Source: an uncultured Gammaproteobacteria bacterium
GTDB lineage: Bacteria > Pseudomonadota > Gammaproteobacteria > GCA-001735895
Direction of reading: 5' to 3'
Length of the DNA stretch: 59,849 nucleotides
NCBI GenBank assembly: GCA_913061315.1
Contig: CAJXUC010000018.1
Location: 1-59,849, forward strand
Shown: positions 44,767 to 54,992 of the stretch, in pieces
How positions within the stretch are numbered: position 1 is the first letter of the stretch
Layout of the letters: every line of letters begins with the position of its first letter
Position numbers and translations under genes: made by a program
The notes under the pieces: generated by a model
The model's database searches: none
Told to the model about the DNA's origin: nothing
Seen by the model: the letters and a program-made list of their open reading frames with translations, nothing else

Positions 44767-46137
44767 ATGCAGGTCACTTCTTTATTTTTGATGATCGTCG
44801 GCCTTGGGTTGTTGGCATTTTTTCTCAGCTTTCAACGCTCAGCGAGATATAATGGCCCGACTCGCTTGCGGTCGCTACCTCATCACTACGCCAGTTTAAC
44901 AGCGGTTTGGACAGTCTTTCCTGCTTTGTTGTTAATGATAGTCTGGAGCATTATCGAACCGAGTTACTTGCAACAAAAAATAGAAGCTAGCTTAACCACT
45001 GAAATTGCGGATCAATCATCAGATGCAATAGGCCTTTACCTCAATAGAGTTCATCTTGCGATAGCAAGCGGAACGGTTGATGCTGACCCTGTTGTTCAAT
45101 CATTAGTCGTCGCTTACGAAAAGGCAGCATTGCAAAGCCGCTATTTAAATACGGCGATGGTATTGGTTTTATGTCTAGGCGGTATAACTTTAGGCCTTAG
45201 CAAAATATTGTTTAAGGTGCATGCACGGGTTGGTATTGAACGACTGCTAAAGGCCTTTCTAATTCTATGCTCTGGGGTGGCGATAGTGACAACTATCGGC
45301 ATTGTATTGTCCGTGTTGTTTGAATCAATTCGGTTCTTCAATGCGGTATCTGTTTTTGATTTTATGTTTGGCACTTCCTGGAGCCCTCAGACATCCATTC
45401 GGTCTGATCAGGTTGGCTCTAGTGGTAGCTTTGGTGCGGTACCGTTATTTTTAGGTACCCTGTTAATTTCACTGATTGCGATGGTTATCGCTGTGCCAGT
45501 GGGTTTAATGACAGCGATCTATCTGAGTGAATACGCAACAGGAAAATTTCGTACAATTGCAAAACCTACCTTAGAGGTTTTAGCGGGAATCCCAACCGTT
45601 GTTTATGGTTTTTTTGCGGCATTGACAATAGCCCCTTTTATTAGAAATGTTGGCGAATCAATAGGTCTTAGCGTGGCCTCAGAGAGTGCATTAGCCGCAG
45701 GTATTGTTATGGGCGTGATGATTATACCTTTTGTATCGTCCCTATCGGATGATGTCATTAGAGCGGTGCCACAATCGATGCGTGACGGGTCTCTAGCGTT
45801 GGGTGCAACACGTTCAGAAACGATCAAAAAAGTGATTATTCCAGCCGCCTTGCCAGGCATTGTTGGCAGCGTGTTGCTTGCCGCATCGAGGGCGATAGGT
45901 GAGACGATGATCGTTGTCATGGCGGCTGGTTTAGCGGCTAATCTGACGGTTAACCCATTAGAAGCGGTCACGACTGTAACCGTGCAAATTGTCACACTGC
46001 TGACAGGCGATCAAGAGTTCGATAGCCCGAAAACATTAGCCGCATTTGCGCTTGGGTTAATGCTATTTGTCACTACTTTATTACTCAATGTCATCGCATT
46101 GCATGTTGTGCGCCGATACCGAGAACAATATGAATAA
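44767..46137 (+). CDS. pstC: Phosphate ABC permease PstC, long form
   Basis: Inner-membrane subunit of the high-affinity phosphate importer. The 456-residue protein is much longer than E. coli PstC (about 319). The first 170 residues hold extra membrane helices and a periplasmic segment (about 65-120), and the conserved permease domain follows (about 210-450) with the EAA-type loop DGSLALGATRSETIKKVIIPAALPGIVGS. Similar long PstC proteins occur in marine proteobacteria. Start is ATG at 44767; the 3' end overlaps pstA by 8 bases. Confidence 0.93.
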   Translation: MQVTSLFLMIVGLGLLAFFLSFQRSARYNGPTRLRSLPHHYASLTAVWTVFPALLLMIVWSIIEPSYLQQKIEASLTTEIADQSSDAIGLYLNRVHLAIASGTVDADPVVQSLVVAYEKAALQSRYLNTAMVLVLCLGGITLGLSKILFKVHARVGIERLLKAFLILCSGVAIVTTIGIVLSVLFESIRFFNAVSVFDFMFGTSWSPQTSIRSDQVGSSGSFGAVPLFLGTLLISLIAMVIAVPVGLMTAIYLSEYATGKFRTIAKPTLEVLAGIPTVVYGFFAALTIAPFIRNVGESIGLSVASESALAAGIVMGVMIIPFVSSLSDDVIRAVPQSMRDGSLALGATRSETIKKVIIPAALPGIVGSVLLAASRAIGETMIVVMAAGLAANLTVNPLEAVTTVTVQIVTLLTGDQEFDSPKTLAAFALGLMLFVTTLLLNVIALHVVRRYREQYE

Positions 46138-47401
46138 TACTGAAACTGTCAAAGCAGGATTGAAAAAACGCTATGCTCGGGAAAAGAGATTCCAGTTTTA
46201 TGGCAAGGCTGCAGTCATGTCGGGTTTTGTATTTCTGATTTTCCTTTTGTTTGATATCACTACAAAAGCGATACCTGCGTTTAGCATTACCGAAATCCTG
46301 CTCGAAGTGCCAATGGATCGAAGCAGTTTAGGGTTATCAACTGACACGAGCGTCAGTATTGATGATGAAGCCATAGCTGCTATTGATTACGCTGGCTTAG
46401 TCAAAAAATCACTACGATCGCAGTTTCCTGAAGCCACAAAGCGCAAAGATAAAAAACTACTATATCGCTTAATGTCGGGTAGTGCTGAGTACGAGTTAAG
46501 GCAGTTAATAATTGATGATCCTGGGTTAATAGACGGAGAACCTTTGTCGATCTGGTTTAAAGCGGATGATGATGTTGATACTTTTTACAAGTTGAAGCGA
46601 AACACCAGCCGAATCAAAGCTCAACAAGTCGAGTTTATAGCGTCACTAAAAACTGAATCCCGAATTCGTACGGCGTTAAACTGGGATTTCTTCACTAATG
46701 GTGATTCACGCGAACCAGAACAAGCGGGTATCAAAGGTGCCTTACTGGGTTCATTCTGGACGTTATTGGTTACGCTAATGGTATCGTTACCCGTGGGTAT
46801 TGCCGCAGCGATATATCTGGAGGAGTTTGCGCCACAAAATCGACTTACCGATTTCATAGAAATTAATATCAATAATCTTGCCGCGGTGCCGTCGATTGTG
46901 TTTGGTTTATTGGGACTGGCAGTATTCATTAACTTCTTTGGCATGCCACGCTCGGTTCCACTGGTTGGCGGTCTGGTGCTATCTTTGATAACTTTACCAA
47001 CGATTATTATTTCTAGTCGTGCTGCAATAAAGTCAGTACCACCATCCCTTAGAGAGGCTGCGTTAGGTCTGGGTGCATCGCATATGCAAATGGTTTTTCA
47101 TCACGTATTACCACAGGCAATGCCAGGTGTTTTAACGGGTGCCATCATTGGTATGGCTCAAGCATTAGGCGAGACGGCGCCCTTATTGATGATTGGTATG
47201 GTTGCTTTTATTGTCGATGTGCCTGACGGTGTATTGGATTCAGCAACGGTTTTGCCCGTTCAAATATTTTTATGGGCGGACAGTCCCGAGAGTGCTTTTA
47301 CGGCGCTGACAGCAGCAACGATACTCGTGTTACTGGCCTTTTTGACAGTGATGAATGCCCTAGCCATACTGCTTAGAAATTATTTTGAGCGTCAACGTTA
47401 A
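46130..47401 (+). CDS. pstA: Phosphate ABC permease PstA, long form
   Basis: Second inner-membrane permease subunit of the Pst importer. The ATG at 46130 ([18 protein letters not shown]) lies within the end of pstC. The 423-residue protein has a DUF3333-like N-terminal region with one membrane helix and a periplasmic segment (about 60-190), then the permease domain with [31 protein letters not shown]. The usual E. coli protein is about 296 residues. Extended PstA matches extended PstC, suggesting a paired variant of the transporter. Confidence 0.93.
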   Translation: MNNTETVKAGLKKRYAREKRFQFYGKAAVMSGFVFLIFLLFDITTKAIPAFSITEILLEVPMDRSSLGLSTDTSVSIDDEAIAAIDYAGLVKKSLRSQFPEATKRKDKKLLYRLMSGSAEYELRQLIIDDPGLIDGEPLSIWFKADDDVDTFYKLKRNTSRIKAQQVEFIASLKTESRIRTALNWDFFTNGDSREPEQAGIKGALLGSFWTLLVTLMVSLPVGIAAAIYLEEFAPQNRLTDFIEININNLAAVPSIVFGLLGLAVFINFFGMPRSVPLVGGLVLSLITLPTIIISSRAAIKSVPPSLREAALGLGASHMQMVFHHVLPQAMPGVLTGAIIGMAQALGETAPLLMIGMVAFIVDVPDGVLDSATVLPVQIFLWADSPESAFTALTAATILVLLAFLTVMNALAILLRNYFERQR

Positions 47402-47441
47402 ATATCAACATTTAAGATGGCTTCATAGGTTGGATAAAAAC

Positions 47442-48281
47442 ATGCAGCAGAGAAATAAAAAAACGGCTTCTCCCAGCTTAAGCCTCGGGAATTTCGCATC
47501 CACTATTGGTGAAAACCTATTAAACGACGCTAAAATTTCAACGCGTGATGTGAATGTCAGCTATGGCGACAAGCAGGCAATTTACGATGCTTCATTGGAC
47601 ATCGGGCGTAATCAAGTTATTGCTCTAATTGGACCTTCAGGCTGTGGTAAATCGACTTTTTTGCGATGTCTTAATCGTATGAACGATACCATTGGGATCT
47701 GTAAAGTGAGTGGCAAGCTTATGCTTGATGGTGAGGATATTTATGCTAAAAAAATGGATCCAGTTTTATTAAGAGCACGAGTAGGTATGGTTTTTCAAAA
47801 GCCCAACCCCTTCCCAAAATCAATATACGATAATGTAGCTTATGGGCCACGGATTCATGGTCTCGCTCGGAGTAATGCAGAGGTAGACGAAATTGTTATT
47901 ACCAGCTTGGAAAAGGCTGGCCTTTTTGAAGAAGTGAAAGATCGATTGAATGCACCAGGCACCAGTTTATCGGGTGGACAACAACAACGGCTTTGTATTG
48001 CACGCACCATTGCAGTCAGCCCTGAAGTTATATTGATGGATGAGCCCGCTTCCGCACTGGATCCGATAGCGACTGCTATTATTGAAGAGCTGATAGATGA
48101 GCTTCGTCAAAATTACACCATCGTAATCGTAACGCATTCGATGCAGCAGGCCGCAAGAGTGTCACAACGGACGGCATACTTTCACATGGGCAGAATTGTT
48201 GAGGTGGGTGATACTAACCGAATATTCACCAATCCGCGCCATGAAATGACTGAAAACTATATCACTGGAAAATTTGGGTAA
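47442..48281 (+). CDS. pstB: Phosphate ABC transporter ATPase PstB
   Basis: Cytoplasmic ATPase of the Pst importer, also relaying phosphate status to PhoR. Walker [21 protein letters not shown]-loop [10 protein letters not shown], signature [16 protein letters not shown] and Walker [14 protein letters not shown] are intact. The chosen ATG at 47442 gives 279 residues; an in-frame TTG at 47385 would overlap pstA and add 19 atypical residues. It ends [16 protein letters not shown]...YITGKFG as in other PstB. phoU follows after 5 bases. Confidence 0.97.
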   Translation: MQQRNKKTASPSLSLGNFASTIGENLLNDAKISTRDVNVSYGDKQAIYDASLDIGRNQVIALIGPSGCGKSTFLRCLNRMNDTIGICKVSGKLMLDGEDIYAKKMDPVLLRARVGMVFQKPNPFPKSIYDNVAYGPRIHGLARSNAEVDEIVITSLEKAGLFEEVKDRLNAPGTSLSGGQQQRLCIARTIAVSPEVILMDEPASALDPIATAIIEELIDELRQNYTIVIVTHSMQQAARVSQRTAYFHMGRIVEVGDTNRIFTNPRHEMTENYITGKFG

Positions 48282-48286
48282 TCGAT

Positions 48287-49003
48287 ATGAATCAAGATAC
48301 ACCATTAGGTGGGCATATTTCCAAACGGTTCGATAACGAATTGGAAGACATGCGTCATCAGGTTTTAGCCATGGGTGGATTGGTCGAAACCCAAGTAGCG
48401 AATGGACTCAGAGGCTTATTTGAATCAGATTCTGAATTAGCGCGGCGAGTGGTACAGGATGACGATAAAGTCGATCGCATGGAAGTTGATATCGACGACC
48501 AATGTCTAAAGATATTGGCTCGAAGACAACCAGCAGCAAGCGATCTCCGTTTAGTGGTGGCGATCATTAAAACCATTAATGACCTTGAGCGGATTGGTGA
48601 CCAGGCAGAAAAACTGGGCCGTAATCAACTAGAGCTTATAGATGATGACGCGGGATCATCACATTGTATGAAGTTAGAGCACCTCGGTAATCTAGTCAGT
48701 AAAATGCTCAATAAAGCACTCGATAGTTTTGCCCGAATGGATGTTGACGAAGCGCTGAAAACCATCGGTTTGGATGAGAAAATAAATGCTGAATTTGATG
48801 GCATGATGCGACAATTAATTACTCACATGATGGAAGACCCAAGGACTATCCGAAACGCTCTGCGGGTATCTTGGTGCGCTCGGGCATTGGAGCGCATCGG
48901 TGACCATTCAAAAAATATCTGCGAACACGTAGTATTCTTAGTCAGGGGTAAAGACGTACGTCACATTGGACTAAAAGAACAGGTTGAAATGGTATCGGAA
49001 TAA
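48287..49003 (+). CDS. phoU: Phosphate signalling protein PhoU
   Basis: Negative regulator linking the Pst transporter to PhoR and damping phosphate uptake. The 238-residue protein has two PhoU three-helix repeats, each with the metal-binding pattern: NDLERIGDQAEKLGRN near 98 and RALERIGDHSKNICEHVVF near 205. It starts with HISKRFDNELEDMRHQVLAMGG. Last gene of the Pho locus; a bidirectional hairpin terminator follows. Confidence 0.97.
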   Translation: MNQDTPLGGHISKRFDNELEDMRHQVLAMGGLVETQVANGLRGLFESDSELARRVVQDDDKVDRMEVDIDDQCLKILARRQPAASDLRLVVAIIKTINDLERIGDQAEKLGRNQLELIDDDAGSSHCMKLEHLGNLVSKMLNKALDSFARMDVDEALKTIGLDEKINAEFDGMMRQLITHMMEDPRTIRNALRVSWCARALERIGDHSKNICEHVVFLVRGKDVRHIGLKEQVEMVSE

Positions 49004-49036
49004 ACTACTGAACGTCAAAATAATAAGGTTCAGAAT

Positions 49037-49074
49037 TAGAGGCCAAAATTAGTATCGTTAGATTTTGGCCTCTA
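49037..49074. terminator. Bidirectional terminator between phoU and fabV
   Basis: TAGAGGCCAAAAT at 49037-49049 pairs perfectly with ATTTTGGCCTCTA at 49062-49074. It lies between convergent phoU and fabV, with a nearby T-rich run on the plus strand (49082-49090). Confidence 0.85.
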
Positions 49075-49090
49075 GCCATTTACTTTTTTA

Positions 49091-50293
49091 TTATAAAGTA
49101 ATGGGCTTAAATTCGACTAATGGATCAACCTCTGCTTCGTAATCGATACCATTGATACCAAAACCAAACAACTTTAAAAACTCACTTTTATAGAGCGGAT
49201 AGTCAGACATCTCAGACAAGTTCTCACTGGTAATCTGAGGCCACAAGTCGCGACAGGCTTGTTGCACATCCTCACGCAATTCCCAGTCATCTAGTCTTAG
49301 TCGGTTATTGTCATCCACCAGTTCTGCAGGCTTTAAATTATTGTAGAGCCGTTCAGCAAACAGGCGGTAGATTTGATCCATACACCCCTCGTGAATATCT
49401 GCCTGACGCATGACTTTAAACACCATCGACAAGTACAACGGCATGACTGGAATGGCAGATGAAGCCTGAGTAACAACCGACTTAAGTACGGCTACATTGG
49501 CACCACCGCCATGAGGTGAAAGCTTAACGTTCAAAGCATGGGCAGCCCGGTCAACGTCTTCTTTGGCCTTACCGAGCGCACCATGCCAGTAGATAGGCCA
49601 GGTAATATCGGACCCAATATAAGAATAAGCAACGGTACGAGCCTTATCAGCTAGTACACCCGCATCGGACAGTGCATTGATCCATAGCTCCCAATCTTCA
49701 CCACCCATGACGGTAACGGTATCTGCAATTTCTGCCTCGTTAGCGGGTTCGATTTCAGCATTAATGATGACATCACGGCTGGTATCAATCGCAGTAGAGC
49801 GATAAGTCTCGCCGATAGGCTTAAGAGCAGATCGAATTACTTCACCACTATTCGGCATTTTTCGCACGGGGGAGGCGAGGGAATAAACCACCAGATCAAT
49901 TTCACCCAGATCGTCTTTAATCAACTGAATGACTTGATCACGTGCTTCGTTGGAAAAGGCATCACCATTAATACTTTTCGCGTAAAGCCCAGCTTCAGCA
50001 GCATATTTTTCAAAAGCTGCGCTGTTATACCAACCAGCTGTCCCAGTTTTTCTTTCGGTTGCTGCTTTTTCAAAGAAAACACCAATGGTTGCCGCACCAC
50101 TTCCAAACGCAGCGGCAATACGCGACGACATGCCGTAACCGCTTGACGCACCAATTATGAGTACTTTTTTAGGGCCATTTTCAATAGCCCCCTTTTGTTG
50201 AGTGAATTCAATTTGCTGCTTAATGTTGAAGTCACAACCAGTGGGGTGAGTGGTGGTACAAATAAAACCGCGAATCTTGGGTGTGATAATCAT
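49091..50293 (-). CDS. fabV: Enoyl-[ACP] reductase FabV
   Basis: NADH-dependent trans-2-enoyl-ACP/CoA reductase catalysing the last step of fatty acid elongation; the FabV type is intrinsically triclosan-tolerant. The 400-residue protein has the N-terminal [20 protein letters not shown], the Rossmann region [35 protein letters not shown], and the SDR-like YX8K active-site region [22 protein letters not shown]. Length is normal. Start ATG is complementary to 50291-50293. Monocistronic and convergent with phoU. Confidence 0.96.
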   Translation of the reverse strand: MIITPKIRGFICTTTHPTGCDFNIKQQIEFTQQKGAIENGPKKVLIIGASSGYGMSSRIAAAFGSGAATIGVFFEKAATERKTGTAGWYNSAAFEKYAAEAGLYAKSINGDAFSNEARDQVIQLIKDDLGEIDLVVYSLASPVRKMPNSGEVIRSALKPIGETYRSTAIDTSRDVIINAEIEPANEAEIADTVTVMGGEDWELWINALSDAGVLADKARTVAYSYIGSDITWPIYWHGALGKAKEDVDRAAHALNVKLSPHGGGANVAVLKSVVTQASSAIPVMPLYLSMVFKVMRQADIHEGCMDQIYRLFAERLYNNLKPAELVDDNNRLRLDDWELREDVQQACRDLWPQITSENLSEMSDYPLYKSEFLKLFGFGINGIDYEAEVDPLVEFKPITL

Positions 50294-50633
50294 GAATAAG
50301 TCCTTAAACTAATGGAAAGCAATGAAACAGAAAACAATAATACTACAGAGAGGGCCTGATGTTTAGTATGACCACCGTCAAGGTGGCAGGATTTAATTAA
50401 AGAATGGCTGAATGTTGCGAAACGACTAATCGTTCTCGAAATTGAGATAAATTATTCAACCTTATGAATAAATGGTCTAGTCTTCAACGTTAATGCTCTG
50501 CAACTGATGGTATAGATTTAGTTTATGTTTGTTGTTGCTTTAAATTGTTCTGCATTACTATCGATAACAGAGAAGATGTTGCGTTTGTTGTCCCATGTTA
50601 TTATTTGCCGCTTGCAGAACTGTGTTTAGACTC

Positions 50634-51191
50634 ATGATTGATATCGCAATTGACCCCAAGTTTTCTTTCCATTCGCAACCTTTGACAGATGACGATGTTC
50701 AGCAGGTAGCCGATCAGTTAGGCCGGACGCCTCGCGGCTTGGTTTCCATTCTTATTCGCAGTGATATTGGTCTGCCCGTTGTGATTCAGGTAGCCAGCTT
50801 AATCGATGCCAAACCCTTTCCAACCTTGATTTGGCTTGTTGATAAAAAGATAAACTATGAAATAGACCAGTTAGAGGCGGCTGGTGTCATCGCTCAGTAT
50901 CAAACCAATGTTGATGAATCGTTAGAGTTGCAAGCGGGTTTGGCGCAAGACCACCAAAATTACATTGATTTGAGAAAACAGTTGATGCCTCCTGAGCATC
51001 AAGCAGAATTACAATCCTTGGGCTATATGGAGACGCTTGATAAGCGCGGTATTGGTGGTATTGAAAACTTTACTCGTATCCGTTGTCTGCACACTTACTA
51101 CGCTGCGCATTTGATCCAGCCCAACACTATTGGCGCTATGATAGAGGCGCAATGGCAGTCTTTAGGTATCAGCTTTACGCATTTCTCATAA
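50634..51191 (+). CDS. DUF501 protein
   Basis: The 185-residue protein matches DUF501: LGRTPRGLVSI early, PFPTLIWLVDKKINYEIDQLEAAGVI in the middle and RGIGGIENFTRIRCLHTYYAAHLI at the C-terminus. The ATG at 50634 is preferred to an in-frame ATG at 50595, because the upstream 13 residues are atypical. It is cytosolic by composition. The family has no firmly established role. The 340 bases between it and fabV (50294-50633) hold the two promoters and nothing else recognisable. Confidence 0.8.
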   Translation: MIDIAIDPKFSFHSQPLTDDDVQQVADQLGRTPRGLVSILIRSDIGLPVVIQVASLIDAKPFPTLIWLVDKKINYEIDQLEAAGVIAQYQTNVDESLELQAGLAQDHQNYIDLRKQLMPPEHQAELQSLGYMETLDKRGIGGIENFTRIRCLHTYYAAHLIQPNTIGAMIEAQWQSLGISFTHFS

Positions 51192-51285
51192 CCAGTTTAT
51201 TGTTACCCATACGGATAAGCGCAATGATCCGAAAATAAGTATCTAAACGTATCGTCTATTCAAGTTTGGCTTTATCGTTATAGGT

Positions 51286-51795
51286 TTAATTATTATTGTT
51301 TAATTCGGTACGAATATAATGACGATAATAGCCAATGAGTCCGCTAGTCACAAACACTAACTCTAGTAAAATACCGACAGGCGTCCATAGTAAAATATTA
51401 TGAATAATCCAAACGCCCCCCCCACCAGCCATGAGCAGGCGCATACGCCGATCACTATTACTGAAAGACCCTGCGGTCATAAGCACCGTCGCTAAAAATC
51501 CCAAAGCACTTAAATAGCTGGTGTAGGTAACAACGGTTAAGATAAAGCTGATGCTTAAAAATATGACGAACAATTGCGGTGCTCTCCAACGGATGCAAAT
51601 CAAAAACCTCACGCTGGATACCAAAAATATATAGCCTGCTGTAGGCTGATCAAGAAGGAAAAAATGTGCACTATTGAACAAGCAACTAATCGCTAGAAAA
51701 ATTAGAACGTGATGTTTATGCTTTAACTGCATTGCGCCACATTCGATTATCAAAGTAACTGCCACCAAAACTTGTGACAGAAAAAAATCAGACAT
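51286..51795 (-). CDS. ygjV: YgjV-family inner membrane protein
   Basis: A 169-residue protein with about six hydrophobic segments. FLLDQPTAGYIFLVSSVRFLICIRW and SDRRMRLLMAGGGGVWIIHNILLWTPVGILLELVFVTSGLIGYYRHY match the YgjV family (putative inner-membrane proteins of unknown role). Start ATG is complementary to 51793-51795. It converges on the DUF501 gene. Confidence 0.75.
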   Translation of the reverse strand: MSDFFLSQVLVAVTLIIECGAMQLKHKHHVLIFLAISCLFNSAHFFLLDQPTAGYIFLVSSVRFLICIRWRAPQLFVIFLSISFILTVVTYTSYLSALGFLATVLMTAGSFSNSDRRMRLLMAGGGGVWIIHNILLWTPVGILLELVFVTSGLIGYYRHYIRTELNNNN

Positions 51796-51937
51796 TTTTA
51801 TTTAGCACCATCAGTTATTAATGTTGTAAGCCATTATTTTGATGCAACATACAGCCGACTCTTATGAATAATGCACGGAAAGTGCTATATGCTGTCATTT
51901 AATATTAGGCCGATTCAACCGTGAAGTACATAACCAA

Positions 51938-52022
51938 TTAAACCCCTATTGCTGCCGTGTGTTCAGCCATTTCATCAGCCGACGTTTGATAATTGAGCCT
52001 CTTTCTCGGTCGACTGTTAAGT
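51938..52022 (-). mobile_element. IS30-family transposase C-terminal remnant
   Basis: A minus-strand stretch reads LNSRPRKRLNYQTSADEMAE followed by HTAAIGV and a stop. LN(N/S)RPRK with the following hydrophobic QTP-like segment is the typical end of IS30 transposases. A stop lies just upstream of the LNSRPRK, and no terminal inverted repeats or DDE core were seen. Only the 3' scar of an insertion sequence remains. Confidence 0.7.
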
Positions 52023-52420
52023 CAGGCTCTCACAGCGGTTACTGCGATTACTGCAGGTGTATTATCGTTTTTTTTACCACATAAATTTGACAGCAAAGCG
52101 TATCTGGGGGTATTTTTTTATCGTATTATTTGTGTCGGAGAAAAATAAGATGAGTTTACAATCCGCTATCCGCTTTTTCTACTGATTAGAGTTATGCGCT
52201 TCTGAGTTGAATCTAAGTTATCAAGCGTTCAAAAAAATAATCAAATAACAATGACCGAATGTTGTTTGATACATGCATTTTCATGAAAATGTGAAATTAA
52301 AAAGTCTAGGCAATATAGAGTCACCCAGAAAAACAGTACTAGTTCTTCTGGGCGTCTGTTCGGTAACGCGTAAACTACTATCTATAATGTAATGATCGTG
52401 TAGTTAAAGAAAGCCAGAAA
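52023..52420. other. Interval with orphan hydrophobic open stretch
   Basis: On the plus strand, codons from about 51993 to a stop at 52146-52148 read as a hydrophobic peptide (ALTAVTAITAGVLSFFLPHK within it). It overlaps the IS30 scar antisense and has no good start. It may be the 3' end of a membrane protein truncated by the insertion. The remaining bases to 52420 are AT-rich. A CCCAGAA/TTCTGGG hairpin lies at 52324-52352 without a T-tract. Confidence 0.35.
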
Positions 52421-52780
52421 TTACTTTAGCTTAATCGCAAAATGCTTTTTAATGGGTGCTGTGACTTCCCATACACCTACAAAATCAGCTTCAACTGCAA
52501 AAGCATCGCCCGCGTTAAAACTTTGCGACTCGCCACCATCTGGAGTAATAGTGCAACTTCCTTCTATAAGGTGAACAAACTCATAGGCGTCATAGGTTGC
52601 ATGATAAAAGCCTGTGGTCGATTTCCACACACCCGATATTACGGACTCGTCCTTTGAAGTATGCTGGATCCATGTTTGCATTTGTGCAGCGGGCTTCCCT
52701 TCAATAGAGGTCCAACCATCTAAGTGACCTTCAATAGGGGTTGAATTAAGCTCTGGGAATTTAAAAAGTGTATTAGTCAT
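52421..52780 (-). CDS. Cupin-domain protein (cupin_3/DUF861)
   Basis: A 119-residue single-domain cupin. The core segments are SGVWKSTTGFYHATYDAYEFVHLIEGSCTITPDGGESQSFNAGDAFAVEADFVGVWEV, matching the DUF861/EutQ-like cupin pattern with acidic residues on the barrel. Metal-binding His are sparse, so catalytic activity is uncertain. Start ATG is complementary to 52778-52780. An 18-base palindrome lies just upstream. Monocistronic; function unknown. Confidence 0.78.
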   Translation of the reverse strand: MTNTLFKFPELNSTPIEGHLDGWTSIEGKPAAQMQTWIQHTSKDESVISGVWKSTTGFYHATYDAYEFVHLIEGSCTITPDGGESQSFNAGDAFAVEADFVGVWEVTAPIKKHFAIKLK

Positions 52781-52806
52781 TAAAATATCCTAATAAATTG
52801 TGGTTA

Positions 52807-52824
52807 ATATCAAATTTTTGATAT
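52807..52824. promoter_or_regulatory. Palindrome upstream of cupin gene
   Basis: ATATCAAA and TTTGATAT form perfect 8-bp arms with a two-base spacer, 26 bases upstream of the cupin start codon. This is a plausible operator for an unidentified regulator. The rest of the 336-base interval to 53116 is AT-rich with no gene seen. Confidence 0.5.
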
Positions 52825-53116
52825 GTCTTGGGTTGATTGAGATTTAAATCAAGTCAGATTACTTATCGTGACCCTATATTTTAGAAACTAGCGTTTAAAA
52901 AAGTGAATCGAGTGAAGCATTCTAAATTGGGAGAAAAAGGCAGGTTAGAAATAGCCACAGCCGTATTAACTTCATCTTCAACTATTAATTACACAAAAAA
53001 TAGTAGAGTCACTCAGCGTCAGATCAACTAATATTAATTGATGTAATTTTTATTATATTGCTCAAACTTAAATATATCCATAAAGTCGTCATAAAATTGT
53101 TAAATAAACGACTATT

Positions 53117-54109
53117 TCATGGTATATGGGTTAGCCACTCATCTAGTACGTTATAAAACCCTGGGGCTACCGCGTGCTCTCCTTGCCACATTAGTTTCAT
53201 TAAAAATAAAAAGCCTGGCGTTTGCTCATTAAAATGTTCTGCGTCTAACATACCGTGAGTTGCATCTTTAATAACCGAAACTTGTATGCTTTGTTGATCG
53301 TCTATTAAGTTTTCGACCACCTCTTTGGTGTTCAATATATCAACATTTAAGTCCTTATCTCCAAGCAACAAAAGCATGGGTTGTTTTAGCCCTCTGTAAT
53401 CATGGGTTGCATCCGCTTTGAAGTTTTTTAGTACGAACTGATACCGAGCCTCTGACATTGGATCAGGCGTGTGTCCATATTTTTTAAGGTATAGGTCGTA
53501 GCTTGGCTTTTGATTCAAGAAGTTGATTTCTTCGAGGTGTGAAGCATAAGCGGCTTCAACCACACTGGAATCGGCCTCTTGTTGCGTTAGCCGTACACGA
53601 GTGAGATACCAGCTTTGCTCTAACCAATCAATTGCGAAGCCAACGCCTATAATAAACCCAATGTCTGGATTATTATTGGCTAAAGCGGGTACAACCCAAC
53701 CTGCTTGACTAAAGCCAAGAAGTCCAACTTGGCTGCCTGAATAACCGTAACTATCGCGAATAAAGGCAACTGCAGATTGAACTTCCTGTTGACGCTGCTT
53801 CATCGATTGCGCTAACCAATTGCCAGTAGATTCGCCTATACCCGGTTTATCCCAGCTAAAGATGGCGAACCCTTGACGTAGCAATCGTTCCCATATTAGT
53901 GGGTAGTAGCCATGAGCGTCATATCCTAACGGGCCATCGCCATGTACAAAAAGAATGACGGCCCTGGGTTTGCCGCTATCAGGGAATAAATAGTGTCCTG
54001 AAAGTAAATCGTCTCCATTTTTAAAGGTGACTTGTTTGGCCTCAGCAACGTTAATCAGCGTTGAGGCTAAGAAGATTATTATCAATAAATAGTGCGGTAG
54101 CTTTATCAT
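53117..54109 (-). CDS. Periplasmic alpha/beta hydrolase
   Basis: A 330-residue hydrolase with an N-terminal signal peptide (LPHYLLIIIFLASTLINVAEA). The fold is visible from AVILFVHGDGPLGYDAHGYY (oxyanion region), the nucleophile in VGLLGFSQAGWVVP, LLLGDKDLNVD with an acidic residue, and DATHGMLD with the catalytic His. It resembles dienelactone hydrolase/BAAT-type esterases or peptidases. It is the last gene of a minus-strand trio with MipA-like and sterol-desaturase-like genes, 35 bases after the former. Substrate unknown. Confidence 0.83.
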   Translation of the reverse strand: MIKLPHYLLIIIFLASTLINVAEAKQVTFKNGDDLLSGHYLFPDSGKPRAVILFVHGDGPLGYDAHGYYPLIWERLLRQGFAIFSWDKPGIGESTGNWLAQSMKQRQQEVQSAVAFIRDSYGYSGSQVGLLGFSQAGWVVPALANNNPDIGFIIGVGFAIDWLEQSWYLTRVRLTQQEADSSVVEAAYASHLEEINFLNQKPSYDLYLKKYGHTPDPMSEARYQFVLKNFKADATHDYRGLKQPMLLLLGDKDLNVDILNTKEVVENLIDDQQSIQVSVIKDATHGMLDAEHFNEQTPGFLFLMKLMWQGEHAVAPGFYNVLDEWLTHIP

Positions 54110-54144
54110 AGTATTTTATCCTTAATGAAATTTAGTAAGCTCGC

Positions 54145-54945
54145 TTAAAAAGTGTAGGCAGCACCAAGACCAACTGTAATTAATGTGTCTTCTTTAATGA
54201 TTGGGCTATTCTTTGCATCGCCTATAATTTGAGTCGCAGAAATCAATCCGATTAAAGTGGTGTTTTCTGAACTTGCGTATGAAAAGGTTGTGCCGAAGGT
54301 AGCGCTGTTAAAGCCGCTGCCCAAAATGAAAGACGATTGGTCTGGTATGCCATTTGTGGAGGGTTTAACGCCAAAGTAGGTATTGTTGTAATTTTTATCG
54401 GCATAATCGACCCCAGCCAGAGTGGTCATGGTAATCGGCGTATTGGGTATCATGTATTCGTGAGAGACGCTCAGGTTTGCAATCCAACCTTCATGCGTGT
54501 CTGAGACATCAAATAAGCCGCTGATATTAATCTCCCATTGGTTTGTCAGTTGATATGACAAGTACGAACCCACCTCAAAAGCCTCATCAATATTTAATAA
54601 TCCATCCAGGTTTTTGATCTTCGATCTATCCTGATCAGCCCTGACTTTACCCAGAATGCCCGTATTCAAATTATCAGAGAGTTGGTAGTCCAATCCGATC
54701 CCCGAGTTGTTTGCAAACAGTGTGCTTTGTTCAGTAAGATTAAAATAACTCTCGATGCTCGGTCCACCTATAATCTCATACTCGTCAGAGCCCGTGAACT
54801 CTGGTGTCCAGATTAGCAGTCCACTGATGACTAGTTCCCAATTCTTCTCTACTGGCAGTTGATTTTCTTTGGCGTGTGCAGTGGCCGTAAACACAGCGCT
54901 AAGGAACAAGCTAAGAATAAAAGAGGTTGCGTTGAAATATTTCAC
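54145..54945 (-). CDS. MipA/OmpV-family outer membrane protein
   Basis: A beta-barrel outer-membrane protein. The GTG at 54945 gives a signal peptide (VKYFNATSFILSLFLSAVFTATAHA) preceded by a GGA ribosome site; an ATG at 55020 would overlap the upstream gene and spoil the signal sequence. The mature chain has alternating beta strands, PEFTGSDEYEIIGGPSIESYF near the start (typical MipA/OmpV), and ends with the barrel signal GLGAAYTF. Members are scaffolds for murein enzymes or stress-induced porins. It is probably co-transcribed with its neighbours. Confidence 0.82.
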   Translation of the reverse strand: MKYFNATSFILSLFLSAVFTATAHAKENQLPVEKNWELVISGLLIWTPEFTGSDEYEIIGGPSIESYFNLTEQSTLFANNSGIGLDYQLSDNLNTGILGKVRADQDRSKIKNLDGLLNIDEAFEVGSYLSYQLTNQWEINISGLFDVSDTHEGWIANLSVSHEYMIPNTPITMTTLAGVDYADKNYNNTYFGVKPSTNGIPDQSSFILGSGFNSATFGTTFSYASSENTTLIGLISATQIIGDAKNSPIIKEDTLITVGLGAAYTF

Positions 54946-54992
54946 AATTATGTCCAGATTAAAGTTTAAGTTTATTAGTAAAGAAGCCTTTT

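Noticed and set aside
52324..52352. CCCAGAA/TTCTGGG hairpin
   Set aside because: No T-tract on either strand and no gene end close by, so not called a terminator.
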